Positions 1 through 11,231 of a stretch of DNA of 29,587 nt are shown here, piece by piece. The position numbers and the translations under genes are program-made. This DNA is from Scleroderma bovista (taxonomy: Eukaryota > Basidiomycota > Agaricomycetes > Boletales > Sclerodermataceae): NCBI GenBank assembly GCA_037178675.1, contig JAYMGJ010000299.1:1-29587 (forward strand), written 5' to 3'. Positions within the stretch are counted from its first letter, which is position 1. Each line of letters opens with the position of its first letter. The notes below the pieces were generated by a model. The model was not told where the DNA came from, did not search any database, and saw nothing but the letters and a program-made list of their open reading frames with translations.

Positions 1-191
1 TGAAAGACTGCGCAATGCTGTGATTAGGCATACATGTCAAGAAATGAAATCACTGACACAAAGACCACTAGTACGTATTCTGATTATTCTGATTGAATGT
101 GAATCGGGAGCTGTGCAGTGCTCCATGCAGTTCCATACGGCACAGAATAGAACTGCCACGGATTGGTAGGCCATTTCGTGCATTGTCTTGA

Positions 192-835
192 TGCAGCCGC
201 ATAGTTCTGCTGTTAAAAGCTGACATCCTAGCTGGTGTAGGATCAGCAACTGGCCCCAATTCTCGATCTGGCTTACCTCCTGGTGTCCAAGTGCTATCCC
301 TTAACGAAAATGCGTGGAAATACGATAGAGGCACTCTAGGTGACCTTGTAGAAGAGTTGGTGATGTCTACTGCAGTCACTGAAACGATTAGCGTTGAACC
401 AAGAAGTGTGGAAAAGCGTCCTGACTGGCCAAAATGGGAAGAGGCGTTTACGGCGATAAATGCCGAATTAAGTCGGCTGAAGGCCATGGGGCTTGGAAGG
501 TCGTGGATAAGCCTGCAAGAGTGAACATGGTTAGGAGTACATGAGCCTTCAAGGTGAAGAAAGATGCGGCCGGAAATGTCGAACAGTAGCAGTGCACGGG
601 GCGACTTGTGGCACAGGGGTACACAAGTCCCAGAGATTACTGCATTTGGTGACAGTCAGACAGTATCTCGATATTGTAGTAGAGTTAATCCCCTGTTGGA
701 ACTACTGAGACAACAACATACAGACCTCAAGCACTTCTTGAAACCATGATATTCGTGGATGACATAAAAAGTCGAACAATTTCCGGTTGCAATGACCTTG
801 TTAAACAAGGTGACAAGAGCAGGAGATCGATGAAT
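192..835 (+). mobile_element. Ty1/copia retrotransposon relic (reverse transcriptase region)
   Basis: This is a degraded piece of a copia-type pol gene. Positions 408-490 encode RPDWPKWEEAF followed by INAEL, the conserved start of the RVT_2 reverse-transcriptase domain. A frame change then gives AWKVVDKP and, after a stop, FKVKKDAAGNVEQ (about 549-587), which matches the next conserved block (usually WVFKxKxDxxGxxxR). A further block resembling RLVAQGYT lies at about 603-626. IFVDDI at about 747-764 matches the polymerase YVDD motif. The spacing between the last two blocks is far shorter than in an intact element, so there is an internal deletion as well as several stops and frameshifts. I see no LTRs, integrase or RNase H. 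It is a dead relic. Confidence 0.7.
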
Positions 836-891
836 GTCTGCTCACCTCAGCAGTGATAGAACCACTAAGGCGCATAAACACGATATGTGAA

Positions 892-2681
892 CTACAACCG
901 GCATGTAAGCTCCTTGTTCCACTCTTCGGAGCCTACGCCCTCAGCAACTACGAAGAGACGATGTGGATCATATTTGTCCTTTATGGCCTTTAGTTGAGGG
1001 TAATGAGACCCGAAAAACGTGGTTTGCCAATCGATCTCAAACAAGGACGCCTTGTCAAAGCACACTAATCAGTAAATGCAAAGGATAACGTACTGGGCCT
1101 TACCTCGTTTAAATAGGCACCATCATTTGGTGCGACGTCGTGGAAAGAACTAGTCCACGCCTTGATTTGGGAAATCATCCCTTCTATGACTGTCAATGAG
1201 GCGTCTTCGTCCCTAAATACAGTACACGCTGCCTCTACCACGGCATTCCTCCATGCTGGGTTGACCCCCGCAGATTCGGGATCAGTTTGAGATACCTTCC
1301 CACCCGCTACCATGCTACAAAAAAACGTCAATGTTAGGTAAGTCGGGGCGGGAGTGAACTCACAAAAAGCTCCCCCCGCAGTCAACAAGGATCTCAGCGA
1401 CCTCCATGGATTGATTTGCGATAGTGTCTCGGGAGAGAAGACGGGAGGTAATCATTTCATCCGCGCCGTTCTGGCCAGAAGTATTATACTGGCTTATATA
1501 CCATTCATACCACGAAGGAACCAGATGCATTTCTGCCACTGACGATATACCCTGCAATTGTAAGTATTCGGACCAAGGTTGTATGCTTGCGTTTGCGGCT
1601 TCGATAGACATGTTTGGAGCAATGGCGAGGAAATTCATGGTGATGCCGTAGGTGCCGCCCCCACCACCACGGAGTGCCCAGAACAGGTCAGAGTACTGAT
1701 AGTCGTTGACCGTGAGGTGTTCCCCAGTAAGGGTGACCACTGTGATCTCAATTGCATTGTCGACCCCTGAATCAAGGTATCCTTGTGAGCATGAAGCAAC
1801 ACGGTACTGATAACCATACCGAGACCATAAGTAGGCGATAGAATACTGTGGCCGCCACCTTGAAGCCAGCCACCAGCTGCGCCAACAGACCCGCCGAGAG
1901 ACATTCCACCGACCATCATGCGACCGTACTGATTCACAGCATCATAAGCTTCGTGCCATTGCACGCCAGCGCCAAGTGTTACAACTGTGAATATTTTTAG
2001 TTGAGTCACCATGGGAGCCCAATGGCAAGGTAAGACGCTACCTTCGTACGTTTCATTTAAAAATGCCCCCTGCGGAGCAAACGTGGCATCGTACGTGATG
2101 TTCTTCATGTTGTGTGTCCACACCACGAACGCTCCCTTGGCTGCACTGCGTCCCAGGAGATCATGCCTAGAACATCCATAAAGATCACGATGATCAGGTG
2201 TACCTGAGACTTTTACTAACCCGGTATTTTTGACAACCAATTTCAGATTGTACTGAATTGCGAAGTTGACAGCGGCTTGGATGTCATTTGGAGTACGGGC
2301 GTCCACACCAATTACTGGTACATTTCCTTGCTCGCAAGGAACTCCAAGAGATGTATTGAGATAGCAAGCACTTATGGAACCGTTTTTGAATATGAAAAAC
2401 TCGAAATTGGGGGCGTGCATTGAGCCAGGAATCGAGGAACGCCAATTACCATCTGTCCAGTTTTGGATGACTTCTGAACAATTTCCAGACGGGTTCGAAG
2501 TAGGATAGCAAGCAGAAGCAGTGGGAATAGGGTAGATGAGGGGTTGGGAAACCTGGGATTCAAGTTGAGCAAATGTCGCAGCATCCGGCCAGCAGGGATC
2601 GCCATATGTACAGAGGCAGCCAGAGGCGCCAGCGAACCCCCCTAAGGCAAAGACAGACAGGACCGTGAACCGGTTTAACAT
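892..2681 (-). CDS. Secreted FAD-linked oxidoreductase, BBE/VAO type (six exons)
   Basis: The predicted product is a 507-aa flavoprotein oxidase of the FAD_binding_4 plus berberine-bridge (BBE) family. Exons run 2681-2221, 2166-2042, 1984-1820, 1766-1364, 1314-1104 and 1050-892; all five introns are 49-57 nt, GT..AG, and every phase closes. The N-terminus [21 protein letters not shown] is a signal peptide, followed by a Cys-rich start ([10 protein letters not shown]). The FAD domain shows VVKNTGHDLLGRS, whose His is the expected covalent flavin attachment residue, and [18 protein letters not shown] see no Cys at the second attachment site, so one covalent link is likely. [11 protein letters not shown] follows. 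The C-terminal BBE part has [28 protein letters not shown] and GVGSEEW. N-glycosylation sequons are frequent. It probably oxidises an alcohol, sugar or secondary metabolite outside the cell; the substrate cannot be read from the sequence. Two introns are multiples of three without stops and could be mistaken for coding. Confidence 0.93.
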
Positions 2682-3394
2682 GGTGACAAGTAACAGGATT
2701 ATCGATTATTGTCCGAGGTGTACATAGTTACTAACGCTGTGCATTTTCCTGTGTTGTGAATGACTGCGTGTGCAATGCTGTGATCGCCTGTCGATGTGAC
2801 GATAGGAAAAAGCTATGTAGTGGGCTTTCTTTCAGGTGCTTTAGCGTACTTCACCGTGAATATGGTTGGTAACTGAATGACCAACAGCCAGACAGGTTGG
2901 TGTACATGGGCGTGGTAGACAACTATTCCAATCAAGTACTGTATGTAGCACACTATCCATAGCAAAGGAAACAAAAACTCACTGGGGAAGTGGCAGATGC
3001 CAACGCTTCGGCCATTGTTAGTGCACCTCACCCAAGGTCTGATACGCGGCGTACGCCAATGACCCGACGTTTGATTTTGTGTTGACAGGCTCTGGCCTTC
3101 GATCCAATGCAGCGACTTGCGGTAACCTTTCCTTGCTGTGTAGAGGTGAGGATGTCCAATGTCCTCAGTGGAACGACATGTCTAAGGAGGAATCAAACTG
3201 TCGAGAGGGAGCGATTGTCCTCCATCAAGTCTTTGGCCTGCAATCGTGGTGGCATGGTTGGTGTGCACCGGTTGCTCGCGCTCAACAACCACTATTAGTA
3301 AGTGTCCGAAAATGGCCACAGTCGGACCCCAAGCACGTCACGCCCATCGTTCATGACCAGGCTCACCTATTGTATTTACACACACTAGACTGTG
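2682..3394. promoter_or_regulatory. Divergent intergenic region between the oxidoreductase and ATG15-type genes
   Basis: These 713 bases separate two start codons that point away from each other, so they must contain both promoters and 5' UTRs. I see no clear TATA element or convincing gene. A plus-strand reading frame at 3079-3555 overlaps the start of the lipase gene in another frame, lacks a recognisable domain and is treated as noise. Confidence 0.5.
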
Positions 3395-5124
3395 ATGATC
3401 CCCATACTACCGACTTCTCTCCGACTTCTTCTCGCATTGTTCTGGCTAAATGGCCCCCCGCAAGCTCCACAGGACCCACCTCGGATGTCGTTCCAGCTTC
3501 GGCATCAACATGCAGTATCCAACTCATCTCGGGTGATCTTCAACGACGTCCGTGAACCCGAGCTCCTATCCCATTCGCTCACTTCGCCAGCAGACCCGTA
3601 TGTTTATACCGTGCACACAGCACCTATCACAACATACAAACCTTCTTCCATGTCCGCCTTTCATGATGCTCGTCTTCGCTCGATGCGCCACGCGCAAAAC
3701 GACGCGACTTTGTGGAACAGAGTGGAAGTAACTGGTCCAGATGTGACAAGCCGAGAGGCGTTACTCGCACTGGCGAAGATGACGAATAATGCTTACTTTG
3801 CCGCCCCAGATGATGGATGGTATGATGTAGAAGGGTTCAATAATGTGAGCGGCTCTCGTCCTGGGAGGCATAACACTTGACGAATCCGGATTGCGTAGTC
3901 CGTTCCCGTTGGTTGGGAACCCGCCGCAGACGGTCTTAGAGGCCACATCTTCGTTTCAGAAGACAACAGCACTGTCATTCTTTCCATCAAGGGTACCTCC
4001 GCTGGCTGGATAACTGGCGGAGGAGGTCCAACAGTACGAAAGGATAAGCTCAATGATAATATTCTGTTCTCATGCTGCTGTGCGCGCGTGGGTCCGACAT
4101 GGAGCACGGCTTGTGGTTGCTACAAAGGGACTGGGAGATGTGGGAAAGATTGCGTCGAATCCTCGTTGCTAGATGAAGATTTATATTATTCAGTTGGATT
4201 GGTAAGTAACTGTGACTTAACCAGGGTTGGTGCCACCGCGTTTACCAGTCTTCTCAGAACTTGTACAATAATATCACTTACATGTACCCGCATGCCAATA
4301 TTTGGCTAATTGGTGCGTTCAACGTGGTAATCTTCATTTTTCGTGCCACCTAATGCCACTGTGTAGGCCACTCCTTAGGGGGTTCCGTTTCCTCACTAGT
4401 AGGCGTCACCTTTGGTGTACCTGTCGTTGCCTTCGAAGGCCCCGGTGAGAAGCTTGCAGCGACACGGTTGCATCTTCCGTCTCCTGTATGTGTCTCCTGT
4501 CCCCCTTGTTATTGTGCTCACTCTCCATTACGCTGTAGCCTTCTACTCAGCATGTCACACATGCTATACACACTGCAGATCCTATCGCGATGGGAATATG
4601 CAACGGTATCACCTCGTCATGTGCAATTGCTGGCTATGCAATGGAGACGCGGTGAGTTGCACTGTCGTGTGTATGCCTCAGCAGCGCTGATTTCCATCCA
4701 TCCTTGTTTTAAAACACAACGGACTGTCAAATATGCCACAGATGCCACCTAGGCCAAGTCATACTGTACGACACTGTTACGAAGCTCGGATGGGCTGTAG
4801 ATGTCAGGACACACACCATCCTCAACGTGATCGAGCGCTTGCTAACTCAGGAGCTGGAGTGGGACGATGAGCCACAGGATGACGATAACAGCGGTGAAGA
4901 AGGGGAGAGCTTAGCTATGCACCTGGAGGGTTGGGGTTGGTGGGGCGGGAAGGGGGATGAGGAGAAGGATGAGGAGAAGGATAAACCGGTGAGACGAGCT
5001 GTTCCCGAAGCCAAGCCGGAAGTAGACTGTGTGGTAAGCCAGACTTGTTCATGGTATGAAAAGGTGGCCTACTCACAGGATGTTCTAGGATTGCTTCAAT
5101 TGGGAATATGGTGAATGGGATTAA
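3395..5124 (+). CDS. ATG15: ATG15-type autophagic phospholipase/lipase (seven exons)
   Basis: The predicted protein is 455 aa and matches Atg15, the vacuolar lipase that disrupts autophagic bodies. Exons are 3395-3844, 3899-4201, 4258-4312, 4367-4485, 4539-4651, 4742-5033 and 5089-5124; phases close throughout. The start is the ATG at 3395, giving [17 protein letters not shown], a hydrophobic N-terminal anchor as in Atg15. Family blocks in order: [38 protein letters not shown], a Cys-rich loop ([26 protein letters not shown]) and the lipase elbow IWLIGHSLGGS with the nucleophile Ser (about 4367-4381). HTADPIAMG carries the likely catalytic Asp, and [13 protein letters not shown] the likely His. 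The exon 3 acceptor and the last acceptor were chosen because only they restore GLNLYNN and [13 protein letters not shown]. The tail is acidic ([15 protein letters not shown], then a Lys/Glu stretch), ending in the short C-terminal Cys/Trp motif. The gene looks intact and housekeeping. Confidence 0.93.
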
Positions 5125-5667
5125 ATGACCAAGGTAGACACACATTGTTTCCCTGCATTTACTGCTATTTAGCGCAATGCTATATCTCATACCGGTGACG
5201 CTTTTCCTAGAATGATTGCGGCCTCTATGGAGGAAGCATGTCGAGAGACGGCTTCCCGATGGATGCCCACGGCAGACCTGCGCCAGTTATTCCCGCTAGC
5301 TCCGATTATCCGGCCTATCTCCCCGTGCTATAAGAATTTCCACGCCAATCGATGATTGCTTGTTGAAGTCGCATTCGGAATTCATGTTTTTGTTTGGCGT
5401 GTCAATACCAATCATCGCAGCATCGCGCTCGAGTGGAGGTCGTTTTGGTCTTTGTTAAGTACTGCAAATACGTATTCAATTGAGCATTGACATAGATAAG
5501 GAACACGTGTCCCCGTCCAATTGAAACGGGCTTCTTTTAACGTACCAGGTGCGTTTCTATGCCTGCGGATTTCGGGCTCGTATTTTTCCTTCCTCTCTCT
5601 CACTACCTCGTCTCATCGTCTTAAACCCCCTCTCATCTGACACCTCCATACTACTTGTCAAGTTATC
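5125..5667. other. Intergenic region, no gene seen
   Basis: It holds the 3' end of the lipase gene and the promoter of the deaminase gene. Reading frames here are short and have no recognisable domain. I found no tRNA A/B-box pair. A pyrimidine-rich stretch at about 5575-5650 lies just before the chosen ATG at 5668, as is common in front of fungal start codons. Confidence 0.5.
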
Positions 5668-8604
5668 ATGCCAAGAAGCACCAATAGAGCTAAAGCTAAA
5701 GACAAGAAGAAATGTCAAGCCAAACCGAGTAAGATTCACCGAAAATCTGGATCCCCTCTCCATTGACACCTGGACGACCTTCATGCCAGCAAGCATCCAG
5801 AAACCGAAAGGACCAAATCAGAAAAATCACCATACCTCTCCCAGCAAGCCGCATAAAGAACTGAGAAAGGCAGAGGAGTTCGCCAAGGTTTCCCGGCGAA
5901 TTGAGACCCTTACGCAAGTGCTTCGGTGCATGAGGATACATGGCCCACCCCAAATGTTCGATAACAACCAAATCCCTGACCTTCTGCGCCACTTTGCCAT
6001 CCTGTTGACATGCGGTCAAAAGGGAGACATTGATGCGAAAAGGGTCACTGCTGTGACTGGCAAGCTCACAGCCGCGGGTAGATTGAATACCATGGTCATA
6101 ACCCAGAATCCTCATGACCCAAAGTCACGCGTAGCTCGCCTTGGGGTTGACAGGATAGTTAAAGCAAATAAAAAGTTTGAGGAAGTGATCAGTGGGTGGG
6201 TTTAATTTTGAGTTTAGTTACCTCGTTCCTGTCTCCTGATTCACCCATGATCAGGGCTCGCGATGCTGAAAGCCTCGGCGCGCATATTGGGGATCTCTGG
6301 GCGGCTTTCGCGTCGTGCGATCCAGCTAAAGATCCGCAGGCGCATGTTAAATTACTCAATTTCGTCATTTCTCGCTCTTTCCGCAAGCTTCGTGCCCGTC
6401 TTCAATTTGGCGAGTGGCGTTGCAAGGGAGGGTTATCTGACAAAATTCGACAGTGGCAGCCAGCTAGGAGCACCATTGACCAACGCTGGGTGAATGTTCC
6501 TCGGTGGCTAGAAGAATGTATCAAAAGTTTCAATCCTCCAGTGACGATGAAACGAAATATTTGGACCAGAGGTGATGGGAGAGAAGTTCTTCAGTGGGAA
6601 TTCTCAGATGAAACCAAAACGCTTTGGGCCGCAATACTCGCAGCGATGCTGGGTGAACTGCGCCGAGCTGTTGAAAAGGCCCACAATATCAGACAGAAGA
6701 ATGGCCAGATAGCGAGACCGACAAACAAAGAGCAAGAGGCGATCGCTAACGTCGGTTTGTGGTCTCACAACTTGTTTTTATACCTCCATTGGGAGGAAGA
6801 TGTTGTCCAAACACTTCTGACCAAAACAGATCTGGCCGACAACTTGCTGTCCAACTCGCCTGCAAAACTCACCAGAGGTACGTTGGTCACACAGTACTTC
6901 ACGAGACGTTGGCTCATAGAGGAAGATGAGGGTTCTATGTCATTGAACGAGGACGTCGCAAAGCCTGTTCAGACAACATCCGATCTGTGTGATAGTGAGT
7001 GGGCCAATATGGGGGAAGCCCTTAAAGGCATGTCCATCACTCGATCCGTTCTGACTCGCAAAAACTTATACCCACTGTGGTGTAGGCCCAGACAACTTTT
7101 GTAGGTCAATTCTTTAGCGTTCATTAAATCAAGTACTGGAGCACTAGTTTAGATGCAGGCGAAGTGGAACCGACTAATCAGCAAGCTAGCAAAAGCGTGG
7201 ATCGCAGCCCAATTCTACGACTTTTCGCACGTATTGGGCGGTCCGTTGCAGCGATCTGGAAAAGGCCCCCCAAAGCAAATCCGATTGAACATGAACCCGA
7301 TTGGGCCAATATGCCACGTACTTCACCTACTGGAGTTGACAAGGGTATGCTATCCCCATATGCTATTCCTACAATAGCTCATATTTGTATCCCAGGCGGA
7401 GTGGGTGAGTAAGCTCAATCTTGGGGGTTCTGCGGGAAACATCTTACTGCTATTAGTTGAAGAGGGAATAAACCAATTACGAGGAGGCGAAGACGACACC
7501 AAGAGCAGAACTACAACCGATCCCGCTGAAAGTATGTTGACTGAGGATATCACTGATGGTACATTCGTCGTTGGTTCTATACCGACCCACATCCACTTAC
7601 CACTTCCGTAACACAGAGTCGGACGACGTCAGTGAGTATAGATGGTATGGGCTCTTTGTACGAAATAACAGAATGCATATCCTTATACAGACGAGGATAA
7701 AGAAATAGAGGGCTACATGGTGGAAAATCAAGGCGAGAGTCGTGGAAACCAACTTCTGCGTTACTTACAGGCGCTCGTTGCATGGCCGGGTGCGGTGAAC
7801 AAACTCCTAGACAATGAGTTCCGTATGCTCCTCAATGACAAACTTTCCGTGGGGTTGGTTAAGGTTCAACCTTGCAAGTCACTACTTTGTAGCACGAAGG
7901 AGATGATGAATGAATATGTTCGTAGCGTCTCTCCCAATGATGATTTCCGCTACAGTTTTGACATTCAACTTTAGGATGCTATTCAGAAGTTCAGAGTGGG
8001 CCGTTCGAATGCATCAGACTCCCGAAATGCAAACTCAGGCAACGTCGACCCTAGCCTGCGTGGTCAACTCGAGAAGACTTTCAATAAATATTGCTCACAG
8101 TCGTTTTACAAGACTGTTCATGCCGAGGCAACGCTGATGGGGCTTGTGTCATACCTTGCCTCCTCGAATGATGCTCGCGTAAATTACGGAGAACCGATCC
8201 CGGCAGATGATTTTCGGTTGTTGAAGCAGATCATTGATCCTGTGAGTCCGCTCTTTACTGCGTTACCCTTCTTTCACCTATATGGCATTCAGGGTGCTAC
8301 AGAATTTGGCATTGCAGTGGGTAAAGACTGTTGTTGGTGCTGTAACAGACTCGCATACCATCTCGGCGCACACCTCCATAAAAACTTTAAGCTTCCTGGA
8401 ACGCATGGGATAGTTTATGGTTGGAAGCCCCCAAGAGTTGGGATTCCTTTGTCCGTCCTGAAGTTATTAGAAGATGATCTCTGGGTGGAATTGGTCAAAG
8501 CCCTAGGCGACCCACCTCGCCCTCGTGGTTTCCGTCAGAATTCGGGCTGGAGCATCTCGTCTCGCTCAGAGTTGAATGTGACAGAGGCGGCGTTACCACG
8601 CTGA
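5668..8604 (+). CDS. Large protein with C-terminal OTT_1508-like deaminase domain
   Basis: This is a multi-exon gene of about 781-810 aa. Proposed exons: 5668-5728, 5790-6195, 6255-6994 (or -7081), 7153-7334, 7396-7531, 7617-7631, 7691-7917, 7975-8241 and 8293-8604. The start MPRSTNRAKAKDKKK is basic. The C-terminal domain has TVHAEATLMGL (8113-8145; His and Glu of a deaminase HxE motif), then GKDCCWCCNRLA (about 8320-8355; CxxC zinc ligands) and LPGTHG, GWKPPRVGIP. This is the pattern of the OTT_1508-like family of the cytidine-deaminase fold (Pfam OTT_1508_deam). The roughly 500 N-terminal residues (helical, Trp/Arg-rich) are unassigned. Intron 7918-7974 removes the in-frame stop at 7972. 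The 7153-7344 exon is uncertain: the better donor at 7345 (GTATGC) does not keep phase with the upstream exon, whereas a weak donor at 7335 (GTTGAC) does. The substrate is unknown; nucleic-acid or nucleotide deamination is only a family-level expectation. Confidence 0.78.
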
Positions 8605-8867
8605 ATAACTGATCAGTGTCTCCGATTCCATTATCTTTGTGGACCCTTTGCATGCTACCGTCTGTGCCTTAGATGCCCTCGATGTACTGATTAGAGTACA
8701 CGTATTGGCCGGAATCCACCAATCCCATTTCATCATCACCCAGGACGGGGAGTCCTCCGTTACAACCTCACGCAATTGAACAATGACGTCAAAGAAGGAA
8801 TTCCCTGGCATGAACGATACAGGTAGGACGATCTAGTCGATGGTTTTTTTCCGAGGATCAGTTGCGT
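8605..8867. other. Intergenic stretch before repeat unit 0
   Basis: It contains only a short minus-strand frame (8593-8811, 72 codons) with no family I recognise. The tandem-repeat homology begins just to the right, at about 8868. Confidence 0.4.
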
Positions 8868-9183
8868 ATACCACGTCGTAGGCTGCATACTGAATTACTG
8901 TCGCAACCAAAGTACAAAACAATGACCAGCATGGGCTGCAGTGGCTATCGGAGAGTCCTGTTAGGTCCTTGAATGTATGCGTTTCTGTGGGTGCTATCCA
9001 TGTCAGCGCATCTCCTACAACAAGAAGCTATCTTTGGTCATGATTGTAGACCGCAGTTTCTGTCATTGTAAGCAAAGATGAAAAGTAGCATTCCACAACT
9101 GACGGATCTGGGAGTGGGTAGCGTCGCACCTAGATGCCACACTATTGCAAAGGACAAACATACCATTCGATGTGGCCACAGAT

Positions 9184-9440
9184 CAGAACTCGACCCTCAT
9201 TGATCTCATGCGAGGAACAAGTTCATCGACACTTAAAACGCCATCCAAACCTTTCAATGCCTGCATGACCTCTTATTTCATACTAGCATCGTCTATTGAT
9301 GGGATCCTGAAAACGAACACATCGTTCAACTCGCCCACGGGCCCTGAATAATACTGGATATCAAGTAGAGCAGGATGAGCATTCACGATGCTGGGTGGAC
9401 TGGCGAGGTATGTGCCCGCAAGTGTAACGGCAAGTTTCAT
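9184..9440 (-). pseudogene. Small signal-peptide-like ORF, copy 0, broken by a stop codon
   Basis: Read on the minus strand, this starts MKLAVTLAGTYLASPPS, a plausible signal peptide, and continues HPALLDIQY and GPVGELNDVFVF as in the two other copies. The codon corresponding to Gln in the intact copies (MKQEVMQ) is TAA here, so the frame is truncated roughly in the middle. One codon is also missing just before it and one is inserted after DIQY. The C-terminal half beyond the stop is still recognisable (ALKGLDGVL, VDELVPRMRS). No function is known for any copy. Confidence 0.55.
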
Positions 9441-9896
9441 GGTGAGAGCCGGTGAGAGCCTCTTCTACTAGTCATGGTGGTATTTAACGAGAGAGATGTG
9501 TTAATCGTTTACCGTATGATGCACGCACCATGAGCGTCGTTTGTAACAGATGTGGTTATGTAATTATCGAGTGACGGCCACGATCGACGAAGATCACACT
9601 GATCATGGCCTGAATGTGGGATACACCTTGAGATATCATAATCCGACTACCCTTTCTTCTTATCTCCCGAACTTATACATAAGTACTTGTATCACATTGC
9701 TTTCTGAAGTCAGCACACGTAAAATACTGATAGCGCACTACCCATGCACATTCCAGAATCCAGAGTAATTCCAGCTTCGCGATCGTTTAGGCAGTCATCT
9801 ACCCTGTTGCCGGCATCACCAGACCAATACACACGTCACAAGCGACACATTGAACAGCACGGGACTCCATTCTACTGATGACCGTAGTAGCCATCT
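9441..9896. other. Intergenic spacer within unit 0
   Basis: This lies between the 3' end of the F-box-like gene and the start of the small ORF. Corresponding spacers are at 16523-17053 and 22807-23302. It shares patches with them (for example around GATATCATA and ACACGTAAAATAC) but has no reading frame conserved across copies. Confidence 0.5.
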
Positions 9897-11231
9897 TCAC
9901 ATTTTCCCCATAGCTTTGAGTTTGTCTGCAACAACATAATTAGAAGACGTTAAGCTGGTGCCATTGGACCAACCTGTCAAGAGGGTTCCATCATGGCATT
10001 CCACACGAAACGTACTTCCAGCGAGCTGCTGATCAAGGGCACGAACAGCTACTTTCGAGTGTCGCGTGAGAAGGGCGCCCACATTTCGGGGATCAATTAA
10101 TTGCACCACGCGAAGTGTTGGTACGGTGTCTCTGACAGAAGCGAGGATCATAAACAGGTGCCGGTAATTAGACCGGGATTGTTGGTGCGCCTCCGCTGAT
10201 ACTCCGAAGTACTCGACAGGAGGAAGAGAGAATCCTTCCAAGGAAACAAGCGAGAATCGTATAACGGATAGTGTAATGCGGCGCAGATTTGGGCATGATC
10301 TATTGATCACACCCAGCGAAGTATTCAGTGTCCTCCCGTTGTGGTACGCCTGCCGGATTTGAACGGTAGTCAAGTGAATACCATAGCGGCGCATAAATTC
10401 TCTTCCTGAACGGCATCTCAACATTTCCGAATCGAGAATGACCTCTCGGAGATTTGTGGGCGTCAACCCTGTGTCAACGGGGCCAGAATGGTTTGGTGTT
10501 GCATACAAGGAATACACAATGAGGGTGTGCACCGAGGAAAGAGCATGGGTAGGCATGAATCCATTCTTCCAGGACAATGCAGGGCAATTCAGGATATGCA
10601 GATGAGGAACCTCTCTCAACAACAGTATCTCTAATAGAGCTAAGTCGGGAAATAGTCCATTAGTTGACCAATCGAGGACACGGAGTGATGATGCATTGCA
10701 TCGTAGAGCATCGAAGATGCCAAACGGCATAGAGGTATTTTTATAGCTGACAGAGGTAATTGCGAACGACACAATCGCAAGATTGGGCAGAGACCGGATA
10801 ATGACAACTAGACATTCACATTCGGCATCGAAGTCGATAGACCGATCGCGGATGACAACATCCAGCCGTTGTGTCCATGATCCGAGGGAATGAACTCCGG
10901 GAACAGTCCCATCACCCACGGCGTATTTCTTCAGCGTGTTGGAGAGAGACAGCAAGCATCCAACCTTGCCGATGTAAATGGCCTGGTAAAGATAGCGCCT
11001 TGCCAAGTGCCACCACTGTTTGCAGACACAGACTAAGTAACGCTTGGTAATGAGCGCAGCTCGGAGAGCGGGGTGGTATCTGCGATTGTAAGGAGGTCCA
11101 ATGAGACTGGAGTGTTCATAGATGTCTGGGATCAAGGTGCCGGGGACGGAGGTCGCAAAATCAAAGATGCATTCCCATAATTCTGGAGGAAGGCTAGGCA
11201 GAATAACTGTTCGTTTTTCCCTTGCAGTCAT
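9897..11231 (-). CDS. F-box-like protein, copy 0 (single exon, 444 aa)
   Basis: This intronless gene begins MTAREKRTVILPSLPPELWECIFDFATSV. The LPPELWxxIFxFA motif near residues 13-27 is the F-box-like core seen in large Agaricomycete families. Then come a VCKQWWHLARRYLYQAIYI block (about residues 68-86) and a long region of leucine-rich segments resembling degenerate LRRs (SLPNLAIVSF, SSLRVLDWS, VPHLHIL, PTNLREVIL, CPNLRRITL). Such proteins are thought to act as substrate adaptors of SCF ubiquitin ligases; that role is inferred. The frame is intact and about 17 residues longer than copy A, because the stop used there is absent here. It is the most divergent of three paralogues in the window, yet keeps an open frame, which suggests it was under constraint. 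Confidence 0.82.
   Translation of the reverse strand: MTAREKRTVILPSLPPELWECIFDFATSVPGTLIPDIYEHSSLIGPPYNRRYHPALRAALITKRYLVCVCKQWWHLARRYLYQAIYIGKVGCLLSLSNTLKKYAVGDGTVPGVHSLGSWTQRLDVVIRDRSIDFDAECECLVVIIRSLPNLAIVSFAITSVSYKNTSMPFGIFDALRCNASSLRVLDWSTNGLFPDLALLEILLLREVPHLHILNCPALSWKNGFMPTHALSSVHTLIVYSLYATPNHSGPVDTGLTPTNLREVILDSEMLRCRSGREFMRRYGIHLTTVQIRQAYHNGRTLNTSLGVINRSCPNLRRITLSVIRFSLVSLEGFSLPPVEYFGVSAEAHQQSRSNYRHLFMILASVRDTVPTLRVVQLIDPRNVGALLTRHSKVAVRALDQQLAGSTFRVECHDGTLLTGWSNGTSLTSSNYVVADKLKAMGKM

Noticed and set aside
2480..2500. GGTTCGA string resembling a tRNA B box
   Set aside because: It lies inside the oxidase coding exon and has no A box or cloverleaf around it.
3079..3555. Plus-strand frame of 158 codons upstream of and overlapping the ATG15-type start
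   Set aside because: It has no recognisable domain and overlaps the hydrophobic N-terminus of the lipase in another frame, so it is treated as promoter/5' UTR noise.
6878..6919. Possible 42-nt intron (GTACGT...TAG) in the deaminase gene
   Set aside because: It is shorter than every other intron here, and the exon frame stays open and plausible through it.
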